Shown in pieces: positions 16,686 to 25,439 of a DNA stretch of 49,916 nt. The position numbers and the translations under genes are program-made. Within the stretch, counting starts at the first letter, position 1. Every line of letters begins with the position of its first letter. The notes under the pieces were generated by a model, which was given only the letters and a program-made list of their open reading frames with translations, searched no databases and had not been told where the DNA came from. Source of the DNA: Acidobacteriota bacterium (GTDB lineage: Bacteria > Acidobacteriota > Terriglobia > Bryobacterales > Bryobacteraceae); NCBI GenBank assembly GCA_016213775.1, contig JACQZR010000051.1, forward strand, positions 1 to 49,916, given 5' to 3'.

Positions 16686-17702
16686 CTAAGACAGACGGCG
16701 TTGACCGTTCTTGCCCGTTGTCTGATTCTGTATCGCCCGTTTTTTTGTGACCTCGCGCGAGAGCGGATATCCTTTCGTCTCCCTGATGCGGTCCAGACAG
16801 CGCTTGATCGCGTCGTTGGACGCAAGCTGGCATTCAGCCCGAAGGCGCTTCTTCACGTTCACGTCCCTCATGATCTCCGCATTCGTATGGCTATTGAAGA
16901 GGTCTTTCCCGACGACCTCGTGAACGCTGGCATCCCTCTTGGACAGCGAACCGGCGATTGCTGCGGACTTGGACTTGCCTCCCGGAATGGGTGCCGCGTT
17001 TCGGACTACGAATTCCGTGGCAGCGAGGCGCAGCACGGCGCGGTCAATCGGCAAGTCGGCCTGCGATTCCGTCAGTGCCAATCGGAGAGTCTGATCTGAG
17101 TCTTCCGCGGCCAGCGCTTCATCGTTCAGGACGCTTCTGGCCACGAGTGCGGCGCGCAAGTCGGCCACGGCCGCCGACGGTGGGACCGAGAAATTCTGAG
17201 GGCTGCCCAACTGCTGATCCGCAGCCGCGAACAGGCAACGGTGCCAGTCTTCGGTGCGCTCCATATCGTAGCTTGCCTTCAGGAAGCGGGCGGTCCAAGC
17301 TACAACCTCGGAAGTGATCTGCCCGTCTGCGGCCGCCTTTACGCCAAGCGCTACGCCGAGGATTCCGACCGCGTCCTGGCAAAACGGCATCGGCACTCCG
17401 TCAACGAAGGGTTCTCGTCCGGCCAGACGACGAAGCCCCTGTTTGAGCGCGTCGACTTGCGGGCCTTCGATCACGCCAGCTTCGGCTCCGTAGCCAAGAG
17501 TCGCGACCGTCTGGAAATCCTGTTGTGCGCCCTTTCTTACGGCGGCAGCCGTTACGAGAGACGCAAGTTCTGCTTTGAGCGGCGGCTCGCGCAGGAGCCA
17601 CGCGGCGAATGCACGGCTCAATTCCGTCCGATCAGGGTCGTCCAGCCGCCTTCTCAGTGCGGCACGGGCGTCCGCCAGCAAGAACTCCGATGTCGCCGTC
17701 AT
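16686..17702 (-). CDS. Unknown 338-residue partner, translationally coupled to Argonaute
   Basis: The ATG at 17702 overlaps the Argonaute stop codon (ATGA), so the two are made together. I do not recognise a family. The protein looks mostly helical: an N-terminal domain (SEFLLADARAALRRRL... to about residue 180), a linker, and a basic C-terminal part (KKRLRAECQLASNDAIKRCL, then SREVTKKR) that could contact nucleic acid. No PD-(D/E)XK, HNH, Sir2, TIR or transmembrane effector motif is visible. Long-B pAgos with dead PIWI domains typically act with an effector from the same operon, so this is the natural candidate for effector or cofactor. That function is inference. Confidence 0.7.
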   Translation of the reverse strand: MTATSEFLLADARAALRRRLDDPDRTELSRAFAAWLLREPPLKAELASLVTAAAVRKGAQQDFQTVATLGYGAEAGVIEGPQVDALKQGLRRLAGREPFVDGVPMPFCQDAVGILGVALGVKAAADGQITSEVVAWTARFLKASYDMERTEDWHRCLFAAADQQLGSPQNFSVPPSAAVADLRAALVARSVLNDEALAAEDSDQTLRLALTESQADLPIDRAVLRLAATEFVVRNAAPIPGGKSKSAAIAGSLSKRDASVHEVVGKDLFNSHTNAEIMRDVNVKKRLRAECQLASNDAIKRCLDRIRETKGYPLSREVTKKRAIQNQTTGKNGQRRLS

Positions 17703-20002
17703 AAGAACCACCTCGTCTTGCCAATGCGGCCGAGCATGACTTCGGGATTCCATCGTTCCATCAGGGCGAGGTGACCAAGAGATCCTGCGATCAGATTCGA
17801 ATACTGGATTGTCACCGGGACTGACGACGGGAGGAAGGTGCGCCACGAATGGCTGGCGAACGCGAAGACCTGTCGCGTCAGGTAGGTCATGTCCGTGAAC
17901 GTTGAATCGCGATGGAGGTTGAGAAGCAAGGGACGCGGTGTCCCGTCCTCCGGACGTTTGACTTCTCTGGGGCCGGTCAGCGAGAGCAGCACTTCGTGAT
18001 TACCCAGCTCGAGGTATTGCCCGCGGGCTGGTGCATAGCTCCCCTTGGTCCCTCTTGACTCGAAGTCGGGGACGCCGTTCTGGCTCTTGTCGAACAGCAT
18101 GTACGGGTGCTGCTCGTTCATCTGAAGGAAGGCGTACTCGACGTCGTAGTCACCAAGCCCGGAGACGAGGTCCTTGATCGATTGCACTTCGTCCCCGCTA
18201 AATTTCTTGAACGTGGCATGGAAGACCAGCCGAACGGAATCCCTGGATTGCCAGTTCATCTCGCTGCGGACCTTCAGAATCGTAGCCCGCAGCGATTCAA
18301 GAAGAGCCGTGCGGTAGTCATCCATTGACACTGCCTTCGACAAATTGGAAAGGTAGTAATTGCCGTCGCCGCTGAAAACAGTGGTGATGCCCACGAACCG
18401 CTCACGTTCGCCGAGGCGGCTCTCGCCGATGTCCGCGCTCCCCAGCCCGATAACCAACTCGTGAGCGATAGTCGGATTTGCCTTCAGAAGCCACGGAATG
18501 CCGTTGAGCTTCGCGTAGGTGGCGAGGGCCATGTTATTCAGGACGTAGATCAGTTGGCTGTCGGGCCGTCGGGTGGTCTCGATCTCGAACTCTTGAACAG
18601 GAATCTGATGGGTATGAAACGAGACCTTGCACGCGAAGTAGGGATTGACTCGCGGGGCCAGGTCGTGAAATGGCTCCTCTATCTGAACCAGCGCAAGATC
18701 GAGTTTCTGTCCATTGCCGTGAGCCTCAACAGCCTGCTGGCAGGCCTTCTTATAGGCTTCAACAGAACCGTTCGCAGCGAGGAAGAAATCGTACTGGACA
18801 TTCTTCAGCGCAAACTTGCGGACCAGCCCCTTCTCGAAATAATTGGTCTTCTTCCTGCGATGATCTCCGTTCGGTGCTGGCAAGACAACGCCGTTTACAA
18901 ACTTGCGGACAAACTGCTCGACCTGGCCCTTCATGGATTGCTGGCACACGATGCCGATTCGAGGCTGGTTCGGAGTGAATACCTGAGCGCTGTACGGCCC
19001 GTATTCCGTCAGGCCCTTGTCATGCCATGTATTCGTTTTGGAGCCAGTCTGATCAAAGATGTACACGGGTTTGGGCGCTTCTTCTATACGCGGAAATGCG
19101 CGGTCGGAACTCGCAAGAAGCGGACCGAAAGAGAACGAGATACCGGGAGCCATTTCGTGCTGCTTCCCCCTGAAGAACTGAACAATGGTCCCGATCTTTT
19201 CGAGGCGCGCTTTGCCTTGGCGTAGCGCTGCCCGCTGACGTTCCAGACCTTCACGCACCTTTGCCGCGCCGTTTCCGAACTGATGCGAAATGCAATCATC
19301 GAACGCGCGCTTTTCCAGCCAGACCTCGCTGGCCTCGACCGATTCGACCAGATCAGGTGAATCGGTCAACTTCAGCAATGATCCGTCCACCGACGTGACT
19401 CGCCCCACCAGTTTCGTGTGCGGTGCAATCCGAGAATCGTTGCCCGACACGCGCCTGCCAACGTAGTGCCCCTCCAGAGCGAAGCCGGCCGCGATCAATT
19501 CAGATGCTTTCCGTTCGACAAGGCGCGTCGTGCGCACGTCCATGATTGCTGCAATTACGGGCTTCTGCTTGTAGAAATAGACTGGTCGGATCGCAAGCTC
19601 ATACAGAAGACGAACGGCCAGCCAGTCTGGCTGGGGAACGCCCGGCGGAACACTCGATCTCAGAAGGTCATCCCGAGCGATGAACTTCATTGGCTCGTAG
19701 CTGAGTACGGTCCGCCCGAGTCCGGTCAGGTAAGTGAGAAGTGAATTGCGAATGAGGGCGGCGGCCAACGGGAGACGTTCACTGATCCGCAGCGTCTCGG
19801 CCTTCCCGATCAGCGGAGCATCGGCGACTACCGGCACCGCGAGAAGGCCGTCCGGCCCGTCGCGACGAAATACGTGAGTGGCGTAGTGATCCTTTCGAAG
19901 CTGCTCCAGAACTTGCTCGCCATCGTCGCCGTAGGGCAGTCGTCCAACGCTGATCTCGTGATCATCAAATTGGATCGGCGAAAAATTCAGGACTAAGCTC
20001 AC
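17699..20002 (-). CDS. Prokaryotic Argonaute, long-B, RsAgo-like, catalytically inactive
   Basis: A 767-residue long pAgo with N, PAZ, MID and PIWI regions. It matches the RsAgo type closely in MID/PIWI: YVLNNMALATYAKLNGIPW, RERFVGITTVFSGDG, RPLLLNLHRDSTFTDMTYL, SSVPVTIQYSNLIAGSL and the terminal RWFL. The PIWI tetrad (DEDX) is lost: the first Asp position reads VIGLGSADI (about residue 520), and the third reads VFHATF instead of HRDG-like. Such proteins bind guide and target but do not cut, and rely on partners. A PAZ-like region is around residues 150-240. The GTG at 20002 is preferred because AAGGAG lies 6 nt before it; an in-frame GTG at 20017 is the alternative. Its stop overlaps the partner gene. 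Confidence 0.93.
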   Translation of the reverse strand: MSLVLNFSPIQFDDHEISVGRLPYGDDGEQVLEQLRKDHYATHVFRRDGPDGLLAVPVVADAPLIGKAETLRISERLPLAAALIRNSLLTYLTGLGRTVLSYEPMKFIARDDLLRSSVPPGVPQPDWLAVRLLYELAIRPVYFYKQKPVIAAIMDVRTTRLVERKASELIAAGFALEGHYVGRRVSGNDSRIAPHTKLVGRVTSVDGSLLKLTDSPDLVESVEASEVWLEKRAFDDCISHQFGNGAAKVREGLERQRAALRQGKARLEKIGTIVQFFRGKQHEMAPGISFSFGPLLASSDRAFPRIEEAPKPVYIFDQTGSKTNTWHDKGLTEYGPYSAQVFTPNQPRIGIVCQQSMKGQVEQFVRKFVNGVVLPAPNGDHRRKKTNYFEKGLVRKFALKNVQYDFFLAANGSVEAYKKACQQAVEAHGNGQKLDLALVQIEEPFHDLAPRVNPYFACKVSFHTHQIPVQEFEIETTRRPDSQLIYVLNNMALATYAKLNGIPWLLKANPTIAHELVIGLGSADIGESRLGERERFVGITTVFSGDGNYYLSNLSKAVSMDDYRTALLESLRATILKVRSEMNWQSRDSVRLVFHATFKKFSGDEVQSIKDLVSGLGDYDVEYAFLQMNEQHPYMLFDKSQNGVPDFESRGTKGSYAPARGQYLELGNHEVLLSLTGPREVKRPEDGTPRPLLLNLHRDSTFTDMTYLTRQVFAFASHSWRTFLPSSVPVTIQYSNLIAGSLGHLALMERWNPEVMLGRIGKTRWFL

Positions 20003-20008
20003 GGAAAA

Positions 20009-20014
20009 CTCCTT
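20009..20014 (-). promoter_or_regulatory. RBS deciding the Argonaute start
   Basis: On the minus strand AAGGAG is followed after 6 nt by GTG (20002). The longer start at GTG 20017 would place this motif inside the coding region and has no comparable signal upstream. Confidence 0.7.
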
Positions 20015-20067
20015 CACGGGATTCCGGCTCCGGCTCAGTTTTGGCCGGAACCACAGCTATCGCCAAA

Positions 20068-20535
20068 TCATCGGGCGGCGGAGAACGCCTCAAGCTCCTC
20101 AATGTCCTCCGTAAAGTCGAGCACCATCTGGATCGCCTGGCCGGAGTTGTAGTTCTCGTTGTAGCTGTCCACGTCGGCCTTGAGTTGCCGGCAATCACCG
20201 ACGATCTGCTGGCGCCTCTGCTGGAAGGCCACTTGCATGTGTTCCCGGCTGGCGGATCGGATGTCCGCCCAAAGCGGCATCTGCTCCCCGGCGCGATCCA
20301 CGGTCGCGACGTGCTTTGCGCGAACCCGTCTCCCCTGCGGATCGGTTACGTACTCCTCGCGCATCGCCCGCGACAGTTCCTCAGCGCACTGTCTGATCAA
20401 GGCCGATGGCTGGGGTGCCCACAACCCTTTCTCGATTGCCCATGCCCCGATCTCGCGGGATGTGGCGGTGGTTATGCCTGTCTCCCGCATGTACTTGTTC
20501 GCGATTTGCTGCAACTGCTCTGAATAGGTCGCCAT
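20068..20535 (-). CDS. Unknown 155-residue protein upstream of Argonaute
   Basis: A charged, mostly helical protein starting MATYSEQLQQIANKYMRE, with an Arg/Glu-rich middle part (AEELSRAMREEYVTDPQGRR) and a C-terminal helix rich in Asp and Glu. I do not recognise a family. A strong AGGAGT element precedes the ATG at 20535 by about 8 nt. It lies 27 nt after the HTH-ImmA gene and about 65 nt before Argonaute, all on one strand, so it is probably co-transcribed with both. It may belong to the toxin-antitoxin part or to the Argonaute system. Confidence 0.65.
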   Translation of the reverse strand: MATYSEQLQQIANKYMRETGITTATSREIGAWAIEKGLWAPQPSALIRQCAEELSRAMREEYVTDPQGRRVRAKHVATVDRAGEQMPLWADIRSASREHMQVAFQQRRQQIVGDCRQLKADVDSYNENYNSGQAIQMVLDFTEDIEELEAFSAAR

Positions 20536-20562
20536 GACTTTACTCCTTCCAAAAACTATGAG

Positions 20563-21693
20563 CTATGCCGAGATGGTGCTCCCCCACCCGTCTGTCAGTG
20601 CAGACGAGATAACGATGTTCCGCACCTTGACGAGCAGATCTCTGCTGTGGGCGTATGCGATCTTTTTCCGGTACTGAAGCTGCCCCACGACAATTCCGGG
20701 GTGGACCTCGTTGCTGTTGGCAAACGCGCTGATCTTGAGCTTCGAGTACAAGGGATGGATGCGGGCGATGAACTTTTCAAGCTTTGCCTGGCTGACAAGA
20801 AAGTTGACAGCGAAGAGATCGGCGGCCTTCTCCTCGTCGGCCTTGTCTTCAAACGGTTGGGCATCAACCCCAACAAGCTCAGTGTCCAAGGTCGGCGACT
20901 CCATACCGTCCTTGTTCTTCACGTGGGCAATCTCGTGCATCAGTGTGTGCCAGAACCAATCGATGCGGTCGTACCGCACGGACAACGCTATGACGGGCGA
21001 ACTCGCGTCAAGCCAAAAGCAAACGCCGTCAATCTTGGTATGAGGCAGCGGCTCGACGATAAGAAATCGAATGCCGGCTGCCGACAGCACGCGCGGAATA
21101 TGGCGGGCCTCCTCCAGGTCGCGCTTCAGCTTCGAGAGTCCTGCCAGGGCGGAGTTGAGGGATGCGGTAGAGAACTTGCCTTCGACCTTCAACGCGCGGG
21201 CGAGTTGCCTCGCTCGATACAGCCAAGCTAGCTGCGCCGGTGTGAGAGAACCGTCCGTCGACTTCCTTGCTGCGTGATCAAACCGGATCGGCTGATCAAG
21301 GGCTGAGATCTCAAAGAAGCCGAGGACCTGAGTTTCGAGTACTTCTGCGTTGCTGGTCGTCTCGATCCAGCCGCGCCGCTGCATTTCCTTGATGGGGGCC
21401 ATGCCGTACAGGAGCGCTCTCCTCGACACGGTGTCATCTTTAGCGGATACTCTTGATAGCTGGTAGGAGGCCTCCAGGTTCATCCAAAGCTGCGCACTCG
21501 TACCGAAGGCGTCGCCCAAGCCTCGGGCAGTCTCGGGCGTGATGGACCGCTTCCCGGCGACGATTTCGTTCACAACCTGCGGGGGCCGTCCCAAAATCTC
21601 CGCCAAGTCCATTTGCGTCCATCCGCGCTCGACGAGTTCTTCGCGGATGTATTCGCCGGGGGTGAATGCTTCCGGATTGATTCGCTGAGCCAT
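20563..21693 (-). CDS. HigA-type HTH antitoxin fused to ImmA/IrrE metallopeptidase
   Basis: A 376-residue fusion. The N-terminus is an XRE/HigA helix-turn-helix: FTPGEYIREELVERGWTQMD, then LAEILGRPPQVVNEIVAGKR. The C-terminal half is an ImmA/IrrE zinc peptidase with HEIAH (in LMHEIAHVKNKDG) and the downstream Glu in EEKAADLFAVNFL. ImmA-type peptidases relieve repression by cutting phage or element repressors. The ATG at 21693 is chosen because it lies 1 nt after the toxin stop (TAA-T-ATG). Together with the HigB-like gene it forms a TA module that also leads the Argonaute operon. Confidence 0.88.
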   Translation of the reverse strand: MAQRINPEAFTPGEYIREELVERGWTQMDLAEILGRPPQVVNEIVAGKRSITPETARGLGDAFGTSAQLWMNLEASYQLSRVSAKDDTVSRRALLYGMAPIKEMQRRGWIETTSNAEVLETQVLGFFEISALDQPIRFDHAARKSTDGSLTPAQLAWLYRARQLARALKVEGKFSTASLNSALAGLSKLKRDLEEARHIPRVLSAAGIRFLIVEPLPHTKIDGVCFWLDASSPVIALSVRYDRIDWFWHTLMHEIAHVKNKDGMESPTLDTELVGVDAQPFEDKADEEKAADLFAVNFLVSQAKLEKFIARIHPLYSKLKISAFANSNEVHPGIVVGQLQYRKKIAYAHSRDLLVKVRNIVISSALTDGWGSTISA

Positions 21694-21694
21694 A

Positions 21695-21991
21695 TTAGTG
21701 GTAGTCCTCGATGTTGACAATCACAATCGTTTTTTGGGGAGAGTTCCCTTCGAACTCGATTACTAACCTCCACTGATCATTCAGGCGCAAAGAGTGCTGG
21801 TGCTGCCGACTGCCCTGAAGCTTCTCCATCCGCAGCGACTTCCAGGCATAGAGATCGCGTTCGTCCTGCGCCTGACGGATGTAGTTGAGGCGGTTCCGAT
21901 ACGCCTTCACTACAGCGGGCGGCCATCCGCCGCTGTAGTGCGGATCGACCTCCAGTTGGTCGTAGCACGGATCTCGGAAGCGTACCTCCAT
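21695..21991 (-). CDS. higB: HigB-type RelE-superfamily toxin
   Basis: A 98-residue protein with the HigB pattern: LNYIRQAQDERDLYAWKSLR, EKLQGSRQHQHSLRLNDQWR and LVIEFEG followed by a final IVNIEDYH. HigB toxins are ribosome-dependent mRNA endonucleases. The antitoxin-peptidase gene follows after 1 nt. It is the first gene of the minus-strand operon that runs through Argonaute, divergent from DISARM. Confidence 0.88.
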   Translation of the reverse strand: MEVRFRDPCYDQLEVDPHYSGGWPPAVVKAYRNRLNYIRQAQDERDLYAWKSLRMEKLQGSRQHQHSLRLNDQWRLVIEFEGNSPQKTIVIVNIEDYH

Positions 21992-22244
21992 CCAATTCCC
22001 AGCTTAATCGCTTCGAAGAGATCTGTCAATCACGGATTCACGGGTACCGTGTGTTTTGCAATAGGAGATTCGGTTTGTGCCACTTTTTGGGTCTGCGGAC
22101 GCCCAGCGGTGCCTGTCGCGCGAGCAGGGATGGACGGCGGGGTCATCCTCGGCACCGGCACGCCTCCCGATCACCCCACTTGGTGCGGTGGGATGTCAAG
22201 AAACGATATAGTAGCTGTTCAGACCCAAATGCTTCGCTTTCAGC
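21992..22244. promoter_or_regulatory. Divergent promoter region between the TA-pAgo and DISARM operons
   Basis: About 250 bp without a gene lie between the divergent starts. On the plus strand a TATAGT box at 22207-22212 precedes the drmD start by about 35 bp, but no good -35 box sits at the usual distance. I cannot place the minus-strand promoter. Shared control by the HigA-type protein is possible. Confidence 0.4.
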
Positions 22245-25200
22245 ATGAAGACCCGCGGCCCCACTCCCGAACCTGGTCAGATCGTAGCGGTCCGCCAGCG
22301 CCTCTATCTCGTTGAACAATCAGTTCCTCCGGTGAATCCGGGAGACTCCCCGCTGGTCCGGTTGTCGTGCGTCGATGATGACGCGCAGGGCCAGACGCTC
22401 GACGTCCTCTGGGATATTGAGCCGGATGCCCGCGCACACAAATCCGACCGCTGGCACGGTCTCGGCACCCGTGACTTCGACGATCCATCGCTCTTCGCCG
22501 CATACCTAAACACTCTTCGCTGGAATTGCGTCACGGCCACGGACGCGACGTTGTTGCAGGCTCCGTTCCGCGCAGGTATCCGCATTGAGGACTACCAGCT
22601 TGAACCACTTCGCAAAGCACTGCGGCTGCCCCGCGTAAACCTCTTCATTGCCGACGACGTTGGACTCGGCAAGACCATTGAGGCCGGACTCATTGCCCGC
22701 GAACTGCTGCTGCGCAAAAAGGCGCGAGAGATCGTGGTCAGTTGCCCGCCGTCCATGCTTCAGCAATGGCAGGAGGAACTGGAGTGGCGGTTTGGGCTTC
22801 GGTTTGAAATCCTGGACCGGGAGTACGTGGCAAAGGTTCGCCGTGAGCGCGGCTTTGGTGTGAATCCCTGGACTACGCACCCTCGGTTGCTGGTATCGCA
22901 CCGGCTGCTCATTGACGAGTCGTACACCGCGACTCTCCGCGACTGGCTCGGGGCATTTCTTCCGGGGACGCTGTTCATTCTGGACGAAGCGCACCATGCG
23001 GCTCCTGCTTCCGGGCAACGATACGCGATTGACACGAAGATCACAAAGGCCATCCGTGATCTCGCCCCCCGCTTCGAGCACCGGCTTTTCCTTTCCGCCA
23101 CTCCGCACAACGGCCACTCGAACAGCTTCTCCGCGCTGCTCTCACTGCTGGACAATCAGCGTTTCACGCCCGGCGTTCCCGTGAACCCAAAACTGACCGA
23201 GCCAGTGCTCGTGCGGCGGTTGAAGGACGATCTTCGTAAGATCCGAGGCGGATTTCCCGAACGGCGAGTGGAGCAGATCGATGTAAAGGATCTGCCGGAA
23301 GATCAGCCGGAACTCAAGCTCGCAGCACTGCTGGATGAGTACCGCGAAGTGCGGGATCAGAGGTTGGCCGGCGAATCGAAGAGAGTGCAAGCTTCGTCCG
23401 GATTGCTGATCTGCGGCCTTCAGCAAAGGCTCCTTTCGAGTATTGAGGCTTTCGCACGCACGTTGCGTGTTCATCGCAAGACAGTTGAAAAGCAATGGGC
23501 CGCGCCCTCGACGCCGCGGACCATGCTGCTCGACCTTCGCGCGCCGGATGCAGACGATGACCGGACTGAACTCACACCTGAGGAACTGGAGCGCGATGAC
23601 GATCTGCGCATCGAAGCCGTCTCGACGGCTTCCGCTGGCGTGAATCGTGATGCATTGCTCTACGACAGGGAGCGCGCGCTGCTGGACCGGATGACGCAAC
23701 TTGCGGAGGGTTCCCGCCATCTGCCGGATGCGCGCATCAACGAGCTGGCCAAGTGGATTCGAGCAAACTGCTTTGAGCACGGGAAATGGACCAACCGGCG
23801 CGTGCTCATCTTCACCGAGTGGGAAGATACGCTGCGCTATCTGCAGACACAGATCAAGCGAATTGTGGCGGACGCGGACCCCGACGAAGAACGTGTCAAG
23901 ATCTATCGGGGCTTCACAAAGAAGCAAGACCGGGAAAGCCTCCGCGACGCCTTCAACGCGCCACCTGAGGAGCATCCGCTCCGCATCCTGATCGCGACGG
24001 ACGCCGCGCGCGAAGGCCTGAACCTCCAGGCGCACTGCCACCATCTATTCCATTTCGACGTTCCATGGAACCCGAGCCGGATGGAGCAGCGCAATGGCCG
24101 CATCGACCGCAAACTGCAGCCGTCGCCCGTGGTCTGGTGTTACTACTTTTTCTACTGGCAGCGCACCGAGGACCGGGTATTACAGGCGATCATCCGAAAG
24201 TCAAAGAAGATTCGGGAGCAACTGGGCAGCGCTACCCAAGTGATTGAGCCGAAGTTGGACCTGCTGCTTCGGTCAGGCATCCGCCGCAGTACGGAGACGG
24301 AACTCCTGGCTGAAGTGAATGCTCTCGACGCTTCGGCAGAGGAACGCCAGGCCATCGACGACGAACTGGAGTCCGGCCGCAAACGCGAACTGGCACTGCG
24401 CGAGGAACTGGAAGTGCTGCAAGGCATCCGCCAGAAATCGGAACGCGAGATGCAGTTCAGCGAGGAGCACTTTCACGCCACGCTCGATTGCGCTCTGGCA
24501 CTGGCTGGCTGCGACGGGCTACGTCAGATACCCGGTCCAGCGGATGAGCCTTCGCGGTATTCGATTCCCGCGCTCGACCGGCAGGCAGGCTCCGGCTGGA
24601 TCAACACCACCGATACCCTTCGCGCAAAACGGCAGAAGGATCAGAACATCTTCGAATGGCGGCGCGAGGCGCCCGTCCGCCCCGTCGTGTTTCGCGACCC
24701 GAACAAGGTGACGGATGAAGTGGTGCAACTGCATCTGGAGCATCCGGTAGTACAGCGACTGCTCCAGCGGTTCCTCTCGCAGGGGTTCGTGCATGACGAT
24801 CTCTCGCGCACATGCGTTGCGCAGAGCCGCGATTCGGTTTCGCGCGTGGTGCTGCTGGGCAGGTTGGCGCTTTACGGACCGGGAGCGGCGCGGCTGCATG
24901 AAGAGATCATCGCGGTAACGGCACGCTGGACCGATTCGAAGATCCGCCGCGAACCGCTGAAGCCGTATGAACGCGACACGGAGGCGACGACTATCAACCT
25001 GCTCTACCAGTCCTTGATCGACGCGCAAATCCGGGAAGTGCCGGAAGTCGTGTCGAACCAGTTGCGCGAGGCTGCAGCACAGGATGTGAGCCAACTCTGG
25101 CCGCATCTCCAGGAGCGCTCCCGCAAGATCGAGGAGAGCGCACGGGCCGCTCTGCAACGCCGGGGCAACGAGGAAGCCGAGGCGATGCTCCGGATTCTGG

Positions 25201-25439
25201 AGACGCAGCGCAAACAGATCGAAGCCAAGCAACGCGCAGACACACAACTGGTCTTCGAAAGCATGATGGAAGAGGATCGACGCCAGCGGGAAGCCGAGCA
25301 CCGGTTCCAGACCGACCGTCTGAATCGGCTGCCGGAAGAACTGGCCAAGGAACCTGATCGCATTCGGGCCATTTACCAGGTACAGGCGACGCGCGTGGAG
25401 CCCGTGGGACTCGTCTATCTCTGGCCGGTGGGGGCTTAA
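22245..25439 (+). CDS. drmD: DISARM DrmD, SNF2-like helicase
   Basis: A 1064-residue SNF2/SF2 ATPase, the defining first gene of class 1 DISARM. Walker A ADDVGLGKTIEAGL is at about residues 136-149 and DEAH at 247-250 (LFILDEAHHAAP). Motif III is FLSATPHNGHSNSF. The C-terminal helicase lobe has VLIFTEWEDTLRYL, LIATDAAREGLNLQAHCHHL and PWNPSRMEQRNGRIDR. A long coiled-coil-like region rich in Arg and Glu fills the last third. The stop overlaps drmMI (TAATG). Confidence 0.93.
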   Translation: MKTRGPTPEPGQIVAVRQRLYLVEQSVPPVNPGDSPLVRLSCVDDDAQGQTLDVLWDIEPDARAHKSDRWHGLGTRDFDDPSLFAAYLNTLRWNCVTATDATLLQAPFRAGIRIEDYQLEPLRKALRLPRVNLFIADDVGLGKTIEAGLIARELLLRKKAREIVVSCPPSMLQQWQEELEWRFGLRFEILDREYVAKVRRERGFGVNPWTTHPRLLVSHRLLIDESYTATLRDWLGAFLPGTLFILDEAHHAAPASGQRYAIDTKITKAIRDLAPRFEHRLFLSATPHNGHSNSFSALLSLLDNQRFTPGVPVNPKLTEPVLVRRLKDDLRKIRGGFPERRVEQIDVKDLPEDQPELKLAALLDEYREVRDQRLAGESKRVQASSGLLICGLQQRLLSSIEAFARTLRVHRKTVEKQWAAPSTPRTMLLDLRAPDADDDRTELTPEELERDDDLRIEAVSTASAGVNRDALLYDRERALLDRMTQLAEGSRHLPDARINELAKWIRANCFEHGKWTNRRVLIFTEWEDTLRYLQTQIKRIVADADPDEERVKIYRGFTKKQDRESLRDAFNAPPEEHPLRILIATDAAREGLNLQAHCHHLFHFDVPWNPSRMEQRNGRIDRKLQPSPVVWCYYFFYWQRTEDRVLQAIIRKSKKIREQLGSATQVIEPKLDLLLRSGIRRSTETELLAEVNALDASAEERQAIDDELESGRKRELALREELEVLQGIRQKSEREMQFSEEHFHATLDCALALAGCDGLRQIPGPADEPSRYSIPALDRQAGSGWINTTDTLRAKRQKDQNIFEWRREAPVRPVVFRDPNKVTDEVVQLHLEHPVVQRLLQRFLSQGFVHDDLSRTCVAQSRDSVSRVVLLGRLALYGPGAARLHEEIIAVTARWTDSKIRREPLKPYERDTEATTINLLYQSLIDAQIREVPEVVSNQLREAAAQDVSQLWPHLQERSRKIEESARAALQRRGNEEAEAMLRILETQRKQIEAKQRADTQLVFESMMEEDRRQREAEHRFQTDRLNRLPEELAKEPDRIRAIYQVQATRVEPVGLVYLWPVGA

